From Phocaeicola oris (GTDB lineage Bacteria > Bacteroidota > Bacteroidia > Bacteroidales > Bacteroidaceae), in NCBI RefSeq assembly GCF_021295095.1, contig NZ_JAJLQX010000018.1:1-64000 (forward strand): 64,000 nt of DNA, read 5' to 3'. A program made the translations under genes and the position numbers. This document shows positions 16,015 to 23,810 of the stretch, piece by piece (the first letter of the stretch is position 1; each line of letters opens with the position of its first letter). The notes beneath the pieces were generated by a model. That model had not been told where the DNA came from. It did not search any database and saw only the letters and a program-made list of their open reading frames with translations.

Positions 16015-17586
16015 ATGATAATGAATAAGACTTTATGGAATTACTATAAGCAATCGGTCGATGGGAAAAAGGCGATAGACTTGTTCAAACCCGAACCTGA
16101 TGATGCTTATCAAGCTGTTGAACGTATTGCAGAATTTTTGAAAAACTGGGATAAAGACATAGATCCACACCACCTTGGTGATGGCTTGTTTATATATGAG
16201 GTTAACATAGCAGAACGCCATCTCTTAAATGGAGAGCCTTCCAGCCGTAACACTTTTGAAACTTTTGTTGAGACTTATGATCTAAAGGAATTTGACCTGC
16301 AGGGAGAAAATATAATTTGGTCAGAAGATCGTTATTTCATCCCTGTAGATAAATTCCGACAAAAGGCAGCAACTGTAGATGCACTTTCCATGTATTTGTA
16401 TTATTGCGACTCTTATTTCAAACCCATTCTTCTTCCACGACGTTTCGATATTATTCAAAGGAGTTGTGACGTTCTTGGAATAGAGCTGCCAGCTATTCCT
16501 CATACAAAGGATTACAAAGAGTTCTTAATGTATTATTATGATATATGTGGTGTGCTGAATGAATTCCAACAAGAAAATGAATTGACGGATGCAGAACTCT
16601 GCGCTTGTCTATATGATTATGGAGCAAGGGTCCTGTTAGATGACAAAAGTCATGTTGAAGGTGAACTACCACAGCCCACTAATGTATGGTTGACAGGTGC
16701 ATCAGGTAAAGGAGATTTTGATTTTCTTGACTCTTTAGGCAAACAACAAGATTCTAAAACTTCTATTTGGGCCTGTAATGAAAGGACACGTAAGGGGGAT
16801 TTGATAATCGTGTATTGCACCTCACCCCGAAGTTACCTTCATTCTATCTGGAGAGCTGATTCAACTGGTATTTTCAACCCCTTTGATTATTATCATTGCC
16901 GTACTACCGTCCGTGATGGGGTTAGACTTCCTCAAATTAGTTTTTCGGATTTAAAAGATGATTCTTATTTTTCACAACTGCCTATTGTACGGCGGAATTT
17001 GCAAGGGGTGAATGGTATAGAATTATCTGCCAAAGATTACTCTGAATTATTGAAATTAGCAAAAAGAAAGGGTGGCAATACTACTGACTACCCTCAACTA
17101 TATATTGGTGGAACAGTGGATTTCGGAGAAATCAGACTTGAAAAGGATGTAGAAGAAAGCATTCTCATTCCTTTATTGAAACGAATAGGTTACAATGATT
17201 CTGACTGGACGAGACAACTTCAATTAAAAGCTGGGCGAAAAGAGAAGGCAATACCTGATTTCGTGTTTTTCCCACAAGGTGCTACTCACTTTGAAAGTGC
17301 ACCTTTAGTGATAGAGGCAAAACTAGATATGTCCTCAATGGTTGAAGAACAAAAAGCATTTCGCCAAGCACTCTCATACGCACGTTTGCTTCGTTCCAAG
17401 CTAATGGGAATTTGTGACAAGGAGCGTCTTGTGATTTATGCTCTTGATACTTCTGGTAGTTGTAATATAGAAAGGCCTTTGTTTGATAACCATTGGCAAG
17501 CTATCTATTCTGATGAAATCATTGGTGCGAAGTTGAATCAATTGATTGGAGCTGAAGTAATAAAAGAGAAATGTAGCGCTTTATAA
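16015..17586 (+). CDS. EVE-like domain plus PD-(D/E)XK nuclease fusion, putative defence enzyme
   Basis: A 523-residue protein in three parts. Residues 1-215 are helical and unrecognised (SRNTFETFVETYDL, then Tyr-rich helices). Residues about 222-350 resemble the EVE/PUA-like fold: VWLTGASGKGDFDFLD, then IWACNERTRKGDLIIVYCTS followed by a strand with IWRADST, the pattern by which EVE domains form a pocket for modified bases. Residues about 372-480 resemble the nuclease head of type I R subunits: E380/E381, D415 in IPDFVFF, E434 and K436 in VIEAKLD, and Q451 in FRQALSYARLL. The order suggests a modification-dependent nuclease. Starts are ATG at 16015 or 16021. It is intact and more AT-rich than the downstream core genes. 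Both domain calls are from motif reading. Confidence 0.65.
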   Translation: MIMNKTLWNYYKQSVDGKKAIDLFKPEPDDAYQAVERIAEFLKNWDKDIDPHHLGDGLFIYEVNIAERHLLNGEPSSRNTFETFVETYDLKEFDLQGENIIWSEDRYFIPVDKFRQKAATVDALSMYLYYCDSYFKPILLPRRFDIIQRSCDVLGIELPAIPHTKDYKEFLMYYYDICGVLNEFQQENELTDAELCACLYDYGARVLLDDKSHVEGELPQPTNVWLTGASGKGDFDFLDSLGKQQDSKTSIWACNERTRKGDLIIVYCTSPRSYLHSIWRADSTGIFNPFDYYHCRTTVRDGVRLPQISFSDLKDDSYFSQLPIVRRNLQGVNGIELSAKDYSELLKLAKRKGGNTTDYPQLYIGGTVDFGEIRLEKDVEESILIPLLKRIGYNDSDWTRQLQLKAGRKEKAIPDFVFFPQGATHFESAPLVIEAKLDMSSMVEEQKAFRQALSYARLLRSKLMGICDKERLVIYALDTSGSCNIERPLFDNHWQAIYSDEIIGAKLNQLIGAEVIKEKCSAL

Positions 17587-17767
17587 AGATGTTAAACTTC
17601 CTAAATGCCTCCTTCCATGTTATGGTCATTTATCTCCACGTGGCATTATCTGTTGGCAGGCACTTTGTTTATTGCGACACAATACTGTAACTTGTTGATT
17701 ATCAGAGATAGTAAGATTCGAGGAGGTTGAAATAAACTGAGATAAAAATCCAAAATTATCGGAAACC

Positions 17768-17800
17768 AAATCCGTGTAGCTCAACGAGTTACACGGATTT
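17768..17800. repeat. 15-bp hairpin with 3-base loop
   Basis: AAATCCGTGTAGCTC and GAGTTACACGGATTT pair over 15 bp with one G-T pair and an AAC loop. No T run follows on either strand, so it is not a standard terminator. It could be a remnant of a mobile-element end, a recombination site or a structured RNA. Confidence 0.6.
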
Positions 17801-17910
17801 CCCATTTTAAGGGGCCTGGTGATAGTTATCAATTTCTATTCCATATTTGTACCAAATCTGTATTGCAACAAAAAAGTCGTAAAGAAGCGACTAAAGTCGA
17901 CTTAAAAGTA

Positions 17911-17962
17911 TTAAACCCAAATCGGTCATTAGAAATATGCCTAATGACCGATTTGGGTTTAA
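17911..17962. repeat. Perfect palindrome, 22-bp arms, 8-base loop
   Basis: The left arm (17911-17932, starting TTAAACCCAAATCGG) is the exact reverse complement of the right arm (17941-17962); the loop is AAATATGC. Ten bases further on the MITE-like element begins. A perfect 22-bp match implies recent formation, active selection or junction of two element ends. It could also terminate transcription. Confidence 0.75.
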
Positions 17963-17972
17963 TATAATTATT

Positions 17973-18193
17973 ATTGCTGTCCGGTAAAAAAGTAGACAAG
18001 CGGCGCAAGTCGCTAATTATCTCGTATTTGCAGGGAGATTGGGATATAGGGGCTTACTTTTTCTGCATGTTACATAAATCCCTATTACCCATTCTTTTCT
18101 TACTGATTAGACCATAAATGCGGCTTATTTCTTCACATTTTGGCTCATTTTGTGAGTTATTCCTTGACTTCATAAGTTTTACCGGACAGCAAT
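17973..18193. mobile_element. MITE-like element with 17-bp terminal inverted repeats
   Basis: ATTGCTGTCCGGTAAAA at 17973-17989 is repeated as its exact reverse complement at 18177-18193. The 221-bp interval has no open frame of note, which is the structure of a miniature inverted-repeat element or an internally deleted insertion sequence. No exact target duplication is obvious; the flanks are very AT-rich. A full-length parent with these ends is expected elsewhere in the genome. Confidence 0.6.
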
Positions 18194-18216
18194 ATATAAA
18201 TTATCATAAATAAAAA

Positions 18217-18244
18217 GAGGATGTGAGCAATTTGACACACCCTC
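18217..18244 (-). terminator. Terminator-like stem facing left
   Basis: GAGGATGTG and CACACCCTC form a 9-bp stem with one mismatch and a 10-base loop; on the minus strand it is followed by TTTTT. No leftward gene ends here, so it may be left over from a lost gene or element. Confidence 0.4.
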
Positions 18245-18511
18245 ATGAACGAGCAAATTCTTCTGATGAATACGAGAATTCATACATATTTCTTTCTGCG
18301 TTCTTACATATATATGTAGTAACCGGTTTCGATTAGCTTTCAAAAGGTTGTGTATCAATCTGGTGGCATCTCAATTTCTATATTGATGTAGACATAGAAA
18401 TAACCACATCTTTCTATTCAGAAGTCTTTGAAAGTGCTTCCTGTTTGACTTGCTTTGTGGATAAAAACCGAATTAAGCCGATAAAATGACACGGCATTCC
18501 GAAAAAATATT

Positions 18512-18519
18512 TAATTTTG
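18512..18519 (+). promoter_or_regulatory. -7 element of the pantothenate/CoA operon
   Basis: TAATTTTG matches TAnnTTTG, 20 bases before the ATG at 18540. It lies inside the longer open frame that begins at 18486, which argues for the later start. Confidence 0.5.
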
Positions 18520-18539
18520 CATCGTTTTTGATTACCACA

Positions 18540-19379
18540 ATGAATAAAATTGGTATAATTGGCGCAGGGAAGGTCGGTGTTTCGTTGGGGCGTTATTTCC
18601 AAATCAACGGTCTTTCTCTATCCGGATTTCATGATAGAGATTTGGAGTCGGTCACTTATGCATCCCGATTGACACATACCGAGTGCTTTGCTGAAATCCA
18701 TCGGCTTGTTGACTTTAGCGACGTGGTGTTTTTTACAGTACCCGATGGTATGATAGCCCACGTGTGGGAGCAATGCCGTCTGTTTGATATCAAGGGGAAA
18801 TATTTCTTTCATTGCAGTGGGGTGTTGAGTTCGACAGTTTTTGAAGGCTGTCATGAGTTGGGAGCCTATGCATGCTCTGCCCATCCTGTATGTGCGGTGA
18901 GAAGCCGCGATGACAGCAAGGCTTTCGAAGGCAAGTTTGTGGTGGCCGAGGGAGACGAGTTGGGATTGAGTCTGTGCAGAGCCATGACAATCAAGACGCA
19001 CAACCCTCTTCGGATTATACAGGCAGTTGATAAGGCTAAGTATCATGCTGCGGCTACTATCTCCAGTAACCTTTTTTGTGCCTTAGCTCAGATGAGTGAA
19101 CAATTGATGTCCGACTGTGGTTTTGACGAGGAGGCCGCTCACAGGATCCTTGTTCCCTTGATGCTTGGCAATATACAGAATATTGTTGAAAAGGGTTGTA
19201 TATCTGCTTTGACCGGACCTATGGAGCGTGGCGACGCAAGTACTATCGCACGCCATTTAGAAGTTTTGGAGGGTGACAACAGGGAGGTTTATCGATTGCT
19301 CTCATTGCGATTGGTTGATATGGCCTTGCACAGGCACCCTGATAGAGATTATGATAATATATTGAAATTGTTAAAGTAA
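18540..19379 (+). CDS. Rossmann/DUF2520 dehydrogenase, candidate ketopantoate reductase
   Basis: A 279-residue NAD(P)-binding protein: MNKIGIIGAGKVGVSLGRYF carries the GxGxxG fingerprint, DVVFFTVPDGMI continues the Rossmann fold, and the C-terminal half matches DUF2520 (HCSGVLSS, then AHPVCAV, and a helical domain with KYHAAATISSNL and GPMERGD). It begins the operon containing panB, panC, panD, coaBC and coaX, in which the only missing step is reduction of ketopantoate to pantoate, normally done by PanE or IlvC. The gene is therefore a strong candidate for that step, like the alternative reductase named PanG in other bacteria; I recall PanG as this family but cannot verify it. Its stop overlaps the panB start (TAATG). 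Confidence 0.85.
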   Translation: MNKIGIIGAGKVGVSLGRYFQINGLSLSGFHDRDLESVTYASRLTHTECFAEIHRLVDFSDVVFFTVPDGMIAHVWEQCRLFDIKGKYFFHCSGVLSSTVFEGCHELGAYACSAHPVCAVRSRDDSKAFEGKFVVAEGDELGLSLCRAMTIKTHNPLRIIQAVDKAKYHAAATISSNLFCALAQMSEQLMSDCGFDEEAAHRILVPLMLGNIQNIVEKGCISALTGPMERGDASTIARHLEVLEGDNREVYRLLSLRLVDMALHRHPDRDYDNILKLLK

Positions 19380-20209
19380 TGACGAAGAATACCATATTAA
19401 CTTTCCGTAAGAAAAAGCGGGAAGGAAAGAAACTGACAATGCTTACGGCCTACGATTATACTATGGCAAGGATAATCGACGCCGGACAAGTGGATGCCAT
19501 ATTAGTTGGCGATTCATTAGGTAATGTAATGCTGGGTTATGCCGACACAGTGTCGGTTACGATGGATGACATGGTGCATCACTGCGCAGCCGTGTCGCGC
19601 GCAACCTCTCATGCGTTGGTAGTGGGTGATATGCCGTTCATGTCATTTCAGACCTCTGTAGAAGAAGCTCTGCGTAATGCCGGTCGTCTCATGAAAGAAG
19701 GTCGGGTTAACGCAGTGAAGTTGGAAGGTGGGCACAGAGTGTGCCCACAGATTAAGGCTATGGTGCAGGCGGGTATTCCCGTTATGGCTCATCTGGGGCT
19801 GACTCCGCAGTCGGTCAACGCCATTGGCGGATACAGAGTGGCGGGTCGTACCAAGGGTAAGGCCGAGTTGCTGCTTGAAGAATCACTGGCGGTACAAGAC
19901 GCTGGTGCATTCTCATTAGTACTCGAATGCGTACCTGTTCGACTGGCTTCGCTCATCGCCCGAAGACTGGATATACCGGTTATAGGAATAGGATCGGGAA
20001 ACGGGTGCGACGGACAAGTACTTGTCACACAGGATATGATGGGTATGAGCACAGATTTCACTCCGAAGTTTGTTAAAGTGTTTGCTCCCGTGGGTGATGC
20101 CATGCGTAAAGCTGTGGCCGACTATGTTCAGGCTGTTGAGTCTTGCGAGTTTCCAGAGGAGCAGCATGGTTTTGCCGTTGATGACGAGGCTATAGAAGGA
20201 TTATATTAA
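19379..20209 (+). CDS. panB: 3-methyl-2-oxobutanoate hydroxymethyltransferase
   Basis: Transfers a hydroxymethyl group from methylene-tetrahydrofolate to ketoisovalerate, giving ketopantoate, the first committed step to pantothenate. The 276-residue sequence has the family's features: LTAYDYTMARIIDAG, DAILVGDSLGNVMLG (metal-binding Asp), the VGDMPFMSFQ segment, AVKLEGG, VMAHLGLTPQSVNAIGGY and IGIGSGNGCDGQVLV. Length is normal (about 265-280). The start codon overlaps the preceding stop; panC follows after 25 bases. Cytoplasmic. Base composition is clearly richer in G+C than the island to its left (36 of 60 bases in 19801-19860). Confidence 0.97.
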   Translation: MTKNTILTFRKKKREGKKLTMLTAYDYTMARIIDAGQVDAILVGDSLGNVMLGYADTVSVTMDDMVHHCAAVSRATSHALVVGDMPFMSFQTSVEEALRNAGRLMKEGRVNAVKLEGGHRVCPQIKAMVQAGIPVMAHLGLTPQSVNAIGGYRVAGRTKGKAELLLEESLAVQDAGAFSLVLECVPVRLASLIARRLDIPVIGIGSGNGCDGQVLVTQDMMGMSTDFTPKFVKVFAPVGDAMRKAVADYVQAVESCEFPEEQHGFAVDDEAIEGLY

Positions 20210-20234
20210 ACGTTTTTAAACATTTCTTATCAAG

Positions 20235-21089
20235 ATGATTCAAGTAGTGCATGAAATAACGAAAGTAAGGGAAATTGTGGAGCAATGGCGTCAAGATGGG
20301 TACACGGTTGGTTTGGTACCTACCATGGGATTCCTGCACGCCGGACACAAAAGTTTGATTGATCGTGCGGTGAGTGATAACGACCGTGTGGTGGTCAGTG
20401 TGTTTGTTAATCCAATTCAGTTTGGTCCCAATGAGGATTTGGCTCGTTATCCCCGCGATTTAGAGGCTGACACGAGATTGTGTCAAGACAGCGGTGCCCA
20501 TCTCATCTTTAATCCCGCTCCCGAGGAGATGTATGCAGATGGCTTTTGTTCGTTTGTTGACATGATCGGACCTACCTCGGAACTTTGTGGCAAGTCACGC
20601 CCTGGACATTTCAGAGGTGTTTGTACTGTGGTGAACAAGTTGTTTAATATTGTACGTCCCGATAGGGCTTATTTTGGCCAGAAGGATGCACAGCAGCTGG
20701 CAGTCATTCACCGCATGGTGACTGATCTCAACATTCCTGTCGAGATAGTACCTTGCCCTATCGTACGTGAAAATGACGGTTTGGCACTTAGCTCACGTAA
20801 CACTTATTTGAGTACAGAGGAGCGTCAAGCCGCTTTGGTGTTGTCCAAGGCCATACGTTTGGGACAGCAACTCGTCGCTGATGGTCAGCGCAACGCACAT
20901 AAAGTGGTTGAAGTTATGAAAAGATGCATCGAGGCGGAGCCTTTGGCTGAGATTGATTACGTGGAGGCTGTTGATTTTCACTCCATTCAGAAGATAGATA
21001 CCATTCGTCACGAAGTACTCTTTGCGATGGCTGTCTACATAGGGAAGACGCGCTTGATAGATAATTTTATCGTTAATATAGACAAATAA
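20235..21089 (+). CDS. panC: Pantothenate synthetase (pantoate-beta-alanine ligase)
   Basis: Joins pantoate and beta-alanine using ATP. The 284-residue protein has the nucleotidyltransferase signature VPTMGFLHAGHKSLI with HAGH at 35-38, then SVFVNPIQFGPNEDL, RPDRAYFGQKDAQQL and the second ATP-binding motif LALSSRNTYLS (KMSKS-like). All catalytic segments are present. It lies between panB and panD, which supplies its beta-alanine, so substrate supply and use are encoded together. The panD start follows 3 bases after its stop. Confidence 0.97.
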   Translation: MIQVVHEITKVREIVEQWRQDGYTVGLVPTMGFLHAGHKSLIDRAVSDNDRVVVSVFVNPIQFGPNEDLARYPRDLEADTRLCQDSGAHLIFNPAPEEMYADGFCSFVDMIGPTSELCGKSRPGHFRGVCTVVNKLFNIVRPDRAYFGQKDAQQLAVIHRMVTDLNIPVEIVPCPIVRENDGLALSSRNTYLSTEERQAALVLSKAIRLGQQLVADGQRNAHKVVEVMKRCIEAEPLAEIDYVEAVDFHSIQKIDTIRHEVLFAMAVYIGKTRLIDNFIVNIDK

Positions 21090-21092
21090 GCC

Positions 21093-21506
21093 ATGTGGAC
21101 ATATTTATTGAAGTCGAAGATACATCGTGCCACAGTTACGCAAGCCGAAACCGATTATGTGGGAAGCATTACCATCGACGAAGCTCTGCTCGATGCCGCT
21201 GGTATTCGTGAATATGAACGTGTACAGGTGGCTGATGTCAACAATGGTCAGCGCTTGGAGACCTATGTCATTATGGGTGAGCGTGGAAGTGGCATCATCT
21301 GTCTTAACGGAGCAGCAGCTCGTCTGGTCAATGTGGGAGACAAGGTGATTATCATGGCCTATGTAATGATGGAGGATCGCGAGCTGGAGGGCTTTGATCC
21401 CAGAGTGGTATTTGTTGACGATAACAATAAGACGACTCGGGTTGTCAATTACGAGAAGCATGGACTCTTCAGTGATCAGTCTAATCCAAATATCGATAAC
21501 AAATGA
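21093..21506 (+). CDS. panD: Aspartate 1-decarboxylase
   Basis: Makes beta-alanine from aspartate. It is synthesised as an inactive chain that cleaves itself between Gly24 and Ser25 to form a pyruvoyl group; the site is visible in DYVGSITID. Other conserved parts are [12 protein letters not shown] at the N-terminus (Lys and His of the active site) and [19 protein letters not shown]. Length 137 residues, slightly longer than the usual 117-127 because of a C-terminal tail. Its end overlaps coaBC by 4 bases. Confidence 0.97.
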   Translation: MWTYLLKSKIHRATVTQAETDYVGSITIDEALLDAAGIREYERVQVADVNNGQRLETYVIMGERGSGIICLNGAAARLVNVGDKVIIMAYVMMEDRELEGFDPRVVFVDDNNKTTRVVNYEKHGLFSDQSNPNIDNK

Positions 21507-22702
21507 TGAAAGGCAAGGTGATTGTGCTCGGTGTGACCGGCAGCATAGCAGCTTATAAGATTGCTTCCTTGGCCAGTTGGCTGGTTAAGGAGGGGTGCGA
21601 AGTGCATGTGGTGATGACTGCTCACGCCACCAATTTTATCACTCCCATTACTTTTGAGACCATTACGGGCAACAAATGTCACGTGGACACTTTTGATCGC
21701 AACTTTGAGTTTCACGTCACTCATGTGGCATTGGCTAAGAGGTTGGATGCCGTATTGGTGGCTCCCGCTACAGCAGACATCATTGGTAAAATGGCTGCCG
21801 GTATTGCCGACGATATGCTTACCACATTGATCCTTGCATCGACATGTCCTATTATCATTGCTCCGGCCATGAACACCCGCATGTATCTTAATTCAATTGT
21901 GCAAGAAAACCTGAAACGACTTGAGCAGCACGGAATGATAGTCATACCTCCGCAGGAGGGTAGGTTAGCTTGCGCTGATGTGGGCGTGGGGAAATTGCCT
22001 GACGAATCAGTACTGATGGCTTATCTTCGCAAAAGCATAGCGTATGCTAAAGACATGAATGGGTTGCGTGTGCTGGTTACTGCCGGTCCTACGTGCGAGG
22101 CCATCGATCCGGTGCGCTATCTTACGAATCATTCTACAGGTAAGATGGGGTATGCGATAGCACAGGCTGCTATGGAGCGCGGAGCGGAAGTGACACTTGT
22201 CAGTGGTCCGACGTCTTTGATATCTCCTGTGGCGATCAATACCGTTATGGTGAGATCGGCAGAAGAGATGGCTGACGAGGTATTGCAACGGTTTGTCAAC
22301 TGTGATTTGTTAGTCAAGGCTGCCGCGGTAGCTGACTATACCCCGATTGACTACAACCCTGAGAAGATAAAAAAGGGGAGGGGCGATATGGAGCTGAGGC
22401 TCAAACGTACCGTTGACATATTGGGCAGTGCCGCTAAGCAAAAGCGCGATGGACAGCAGGTATGTGGGTTCTCTATGGAGACTGAGAACCTTGTTGAAAA
22501 CTCGCGACGTAAGCTTCTAAGTAAAGGACTTGACCTTATCGTGGCTAACAGTCTCAAGCAGGAAGGTGCGGGCTTTGGAGCAGATACTAATGTTGTTACC
22601 CTTATAAGCAAGAACGATGTGCGTCAGTTGCCACTCTTGTCTAAAGAGGTGGTGGCGCATCGGGTGCTCGACGCTTTGTTGGCATTACGCATTAAGCCTT
22701 GA
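21503..22702 (+). CDS. coaBC: Bifunctional phosphopantothenoylcysteine synthetase/decarboxylase
   Basis: Performs two consecutive steps from 4'-phosphopantothenate to 4'-phosphopantetheine. The N-terminal CoaC half (about 1-190) binds [34 protein letters not shown] with the active-site His, and APAMNTRMY. The C-terminal CoaB half (about 190-399) has [29 protein letters not shown] and the nucleotide-binding KRTVDIL and [15 protein letters not shown] segments. 399 residues, normal. The start overlaps the end of panD by 4 bases (ATGA); an ATG one codon later is equally possible. coaX follows after 3 bases. Confidence 0.96.
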   Translation: MMKGKVIVLGVTGSIAAYKIASLASWLVKEGCEVHVVMTAHATNFITPITFETITGNKCHVDTFDRNFEFHVTHVALAKRLDAVLVAPATADIIGKMAAGIADDMLTTLILASTCPIIIAPAMNTRMYLNSIVQENLKRLEQHGMIVIPPQEGRLACADVGVGKLPDESVLMAYLRKSIAYAKDMNGLRVLVTAGPTCEAIDPVRYLTNHSTGKMGYAIAQAAMERGAEVTLVSGPTSLISPVAINTVMVRSAEEMADEVLQRFVNCDLLVKAAAVADYTPIDYNPEKIKKGRGDMELRLKRTVDILGSAAKQKRDGQQVCGFSMETENLVENSRRKLLSKGLDLIVANSLKQEGAGFGADTNVVTLISKNDVRQLPLLSKEVVAHRVLDALLALRIKP

Positions 22703-22705
22703 AGT

Positions 22706-23461
22706 ATGATACTCTGTGTAGACATAGGCAATAGTACCGTATATGTAGGTTTGATGGATGTCGGGTGTGTGGTGGACAGTACCCATATTGCGCGAGACGC
22801 TCAAGCCTATATAGACAACCTGAAAGTATTTATGGGTGAACGGCAGGTAGAAGCAGTGGCAGTCTCCTCCGTTGTCCCACTTGAGACGACCGCGATGATT
22901 GATGCTACGCGTCGGTTGACCGGTTTGTCGCCTTTGCTTGTCAAGCGTGAGCTAAAACCAATGTTTCCGACGGTATTAGATTCTCCTTCGACTTTGGGGG
23001 CCGATCGTATTGCCGACACTACGGCGGCTATGCGCGATTACGATTTACCATTGATAGTAATTGACTTGGGCACAGCCACCACATTCTCGGTGATGGACAG
23101 ACAAGGCGTGTTTCTGGGCGGTGCCATCTGTCCGGGGATTGTCACTTCCTTTCGTACGCTGACAGACAAGGCGGCACAGCTTAAAGGCTACAAGCTCGAA
23201 GTACCGACGCACGTGGTCGCTACTAATACCCACGGCTGTATCGGCAGTGGCATTATCGTGGGACATGCAGCCATGATTGACGGTATGGTGGCACGCATCG
23301 AGGAGGAGACCCACGAGACTTATAATGTCATTCTTACAGGAGGCATGGCATCAACTGTCCAACCTTTCTGTCGGCGGGCGACGCATGTGGATGACACCCT
23401 CATTTTGCGAGGTATTTACGCGATGTATGAAGACTATCAGGCTGCTTCTAAAGAGGTATAG
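22706..23461 (+). CDS. coaX: Type III pantothenate kinase
   Basis: Phosphorylates pantothenate, the entry step to coenzyme A. The 251-residue ASKHA-fold protein shows the type III motifs: ILCVDIGNSTVYVGL (phosphate 1), SPSTLGADRIADT (pantothenate-binding region with GADR), LIVIDLGTATTFSV (phosphate 2), and GGAICPGIVTSFRTL. CoaX enzymes need a monovalent cation and are not inhibited by CoA, so flux control would lie elsewhere. It closes the operon, so one transcript could encode every step from ketoisovalerate and aspartate to phosphopantetheine. A 22-bp repeat array starts about 110 bases after its stop. Confidence 0.95.
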   Translation: MILCVDIGNSTVYVGLMDVGCVVDSTHIARDAQAYIDNLKVFMGERQVEAVAVSSVVPLETTAMIDATRRLTGLSPLLVKRELKPMFPTVLDSPSTLGADRIADTTAAMRDYDLPLIVIDLGTATTFSVMDRQGVFLGGAICPGIVTSFRTLTDKAAQLKGYKLEVPTHVVATNTHGCIGSGIIVGHAAMIDGMVARIEEETHETYNVILTGGMASTVQPFCRRATHVDDTLILRGIYAMYEDYQAASKEV

Positions 23462-23570
23462 ATAATCAAAAAACATCTCGTTCGTTATGCTCTTTCTTAT
23501 TCCGAACAGAGATATAAATTGGGGTTCTTTAGTTCAGATTAAAAGTCCATCCTAATCGGTTACTGTTCCG

Positions 23571-23688
23571 TTGCGTAAGGAGGCGGAAGGTGATGCATAT
23601 AGCCGAATAAAGTGATCCGCATGAATCATTCAACTCATCCGCATGAACCGATCAACTCATCCGCATCACTTTTTATCTTCATACGCAT
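23571..23688. repeat. 22-bp phased repeat array A
   Basis: Four clear cores, ATCCGCAT at 23615, 23637 and 23659 and ATACGCAT at 23681, start exactly 22 bases apart. Two degenerate cores continue the phase to the left: ATGCATAT at 23593 and TTGCGTAA at 23571. Spacers resemble one another (GAATCATTCAACTC, GAACCGATCAACTC). The clear part is bracketed by AAAGTGAT and ATCACTTT. It lies downstream of both flanking genes. Confidence 0.8.
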
Positions 23689-23752
23689 GTTGTATCTTAT
23701 AGCTGATAGCCGATTCGTTTAATAAGAAGTCTATAGAGAGTGGTATATAAAA

Positions 23753-23785
23753 ATAGGGCTCAGCGTTATGATCCCTGAACCCTAT
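23753..23785 (-). terminator. Terminator of the sugar isomerase-like gene
   Basis: ATAGGGCTCAG and CTGAACCCTAT form an 11-bp stem with one mismatch; on the minus strand the stem is followed by a T-rich run. It lies 26 bases after the stop at 23811. Confidence 0.6.
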
Positions 23786-23810
23786 CATCTATTTATTCTG
23801 AGTTGGAATC

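Larger units (their letters stand above)
17587..18539. other. Island end without intact genes: hairpins and MITE-like element
   Basis: No convincing coding sequence is seen over about 950 bases. It holds the 15-bp hairpin at 17768-17800, the long palindrome at 17911-17962, the MITE-like element at 17973-18193, a terminator-like stem at 18217-18244 and the promoter of the pan operon at 18512. The density of inverted repeats and the change of base composition at its right side suggest that the accessory region ends here. Confidence 0.5.
23462..23810. other. Convergent intergenic region with repeat array and terminator
   Basis: Lies between the 3' ends of coaX and the sugar isomerase-like gene. 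It holds the 22-bp-phased array at 23571-23688 and the terminator at 23753-23785. No coding sequence is seen. Confidence 0.6.

Noticed and set aside
17626-17832. A 68-codon leftward frame in the island end
   Set aside because: It runs through the 15-bp hairpin and has no protein-like features.
17964-18205. Exact target-site duplication of the MITE-like element
   Set aside because: The flanks ATAATTATT and ATATAAATT look alike only because both are AT-rich; no exact direct repeat is seen.
1-18539. A complete conjugative transposon
   Set aside because: No integrase, coupling protein or type IV secretion genes are visible; only mobilisation genes at the left edge, so the element's nature and limits cannot be fixed from this window.
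18790-19046. Leftward frames inside the DUF2520 gene
   Set aside because: Shadows of a conserved Rossmann-fold gene; no motif support.
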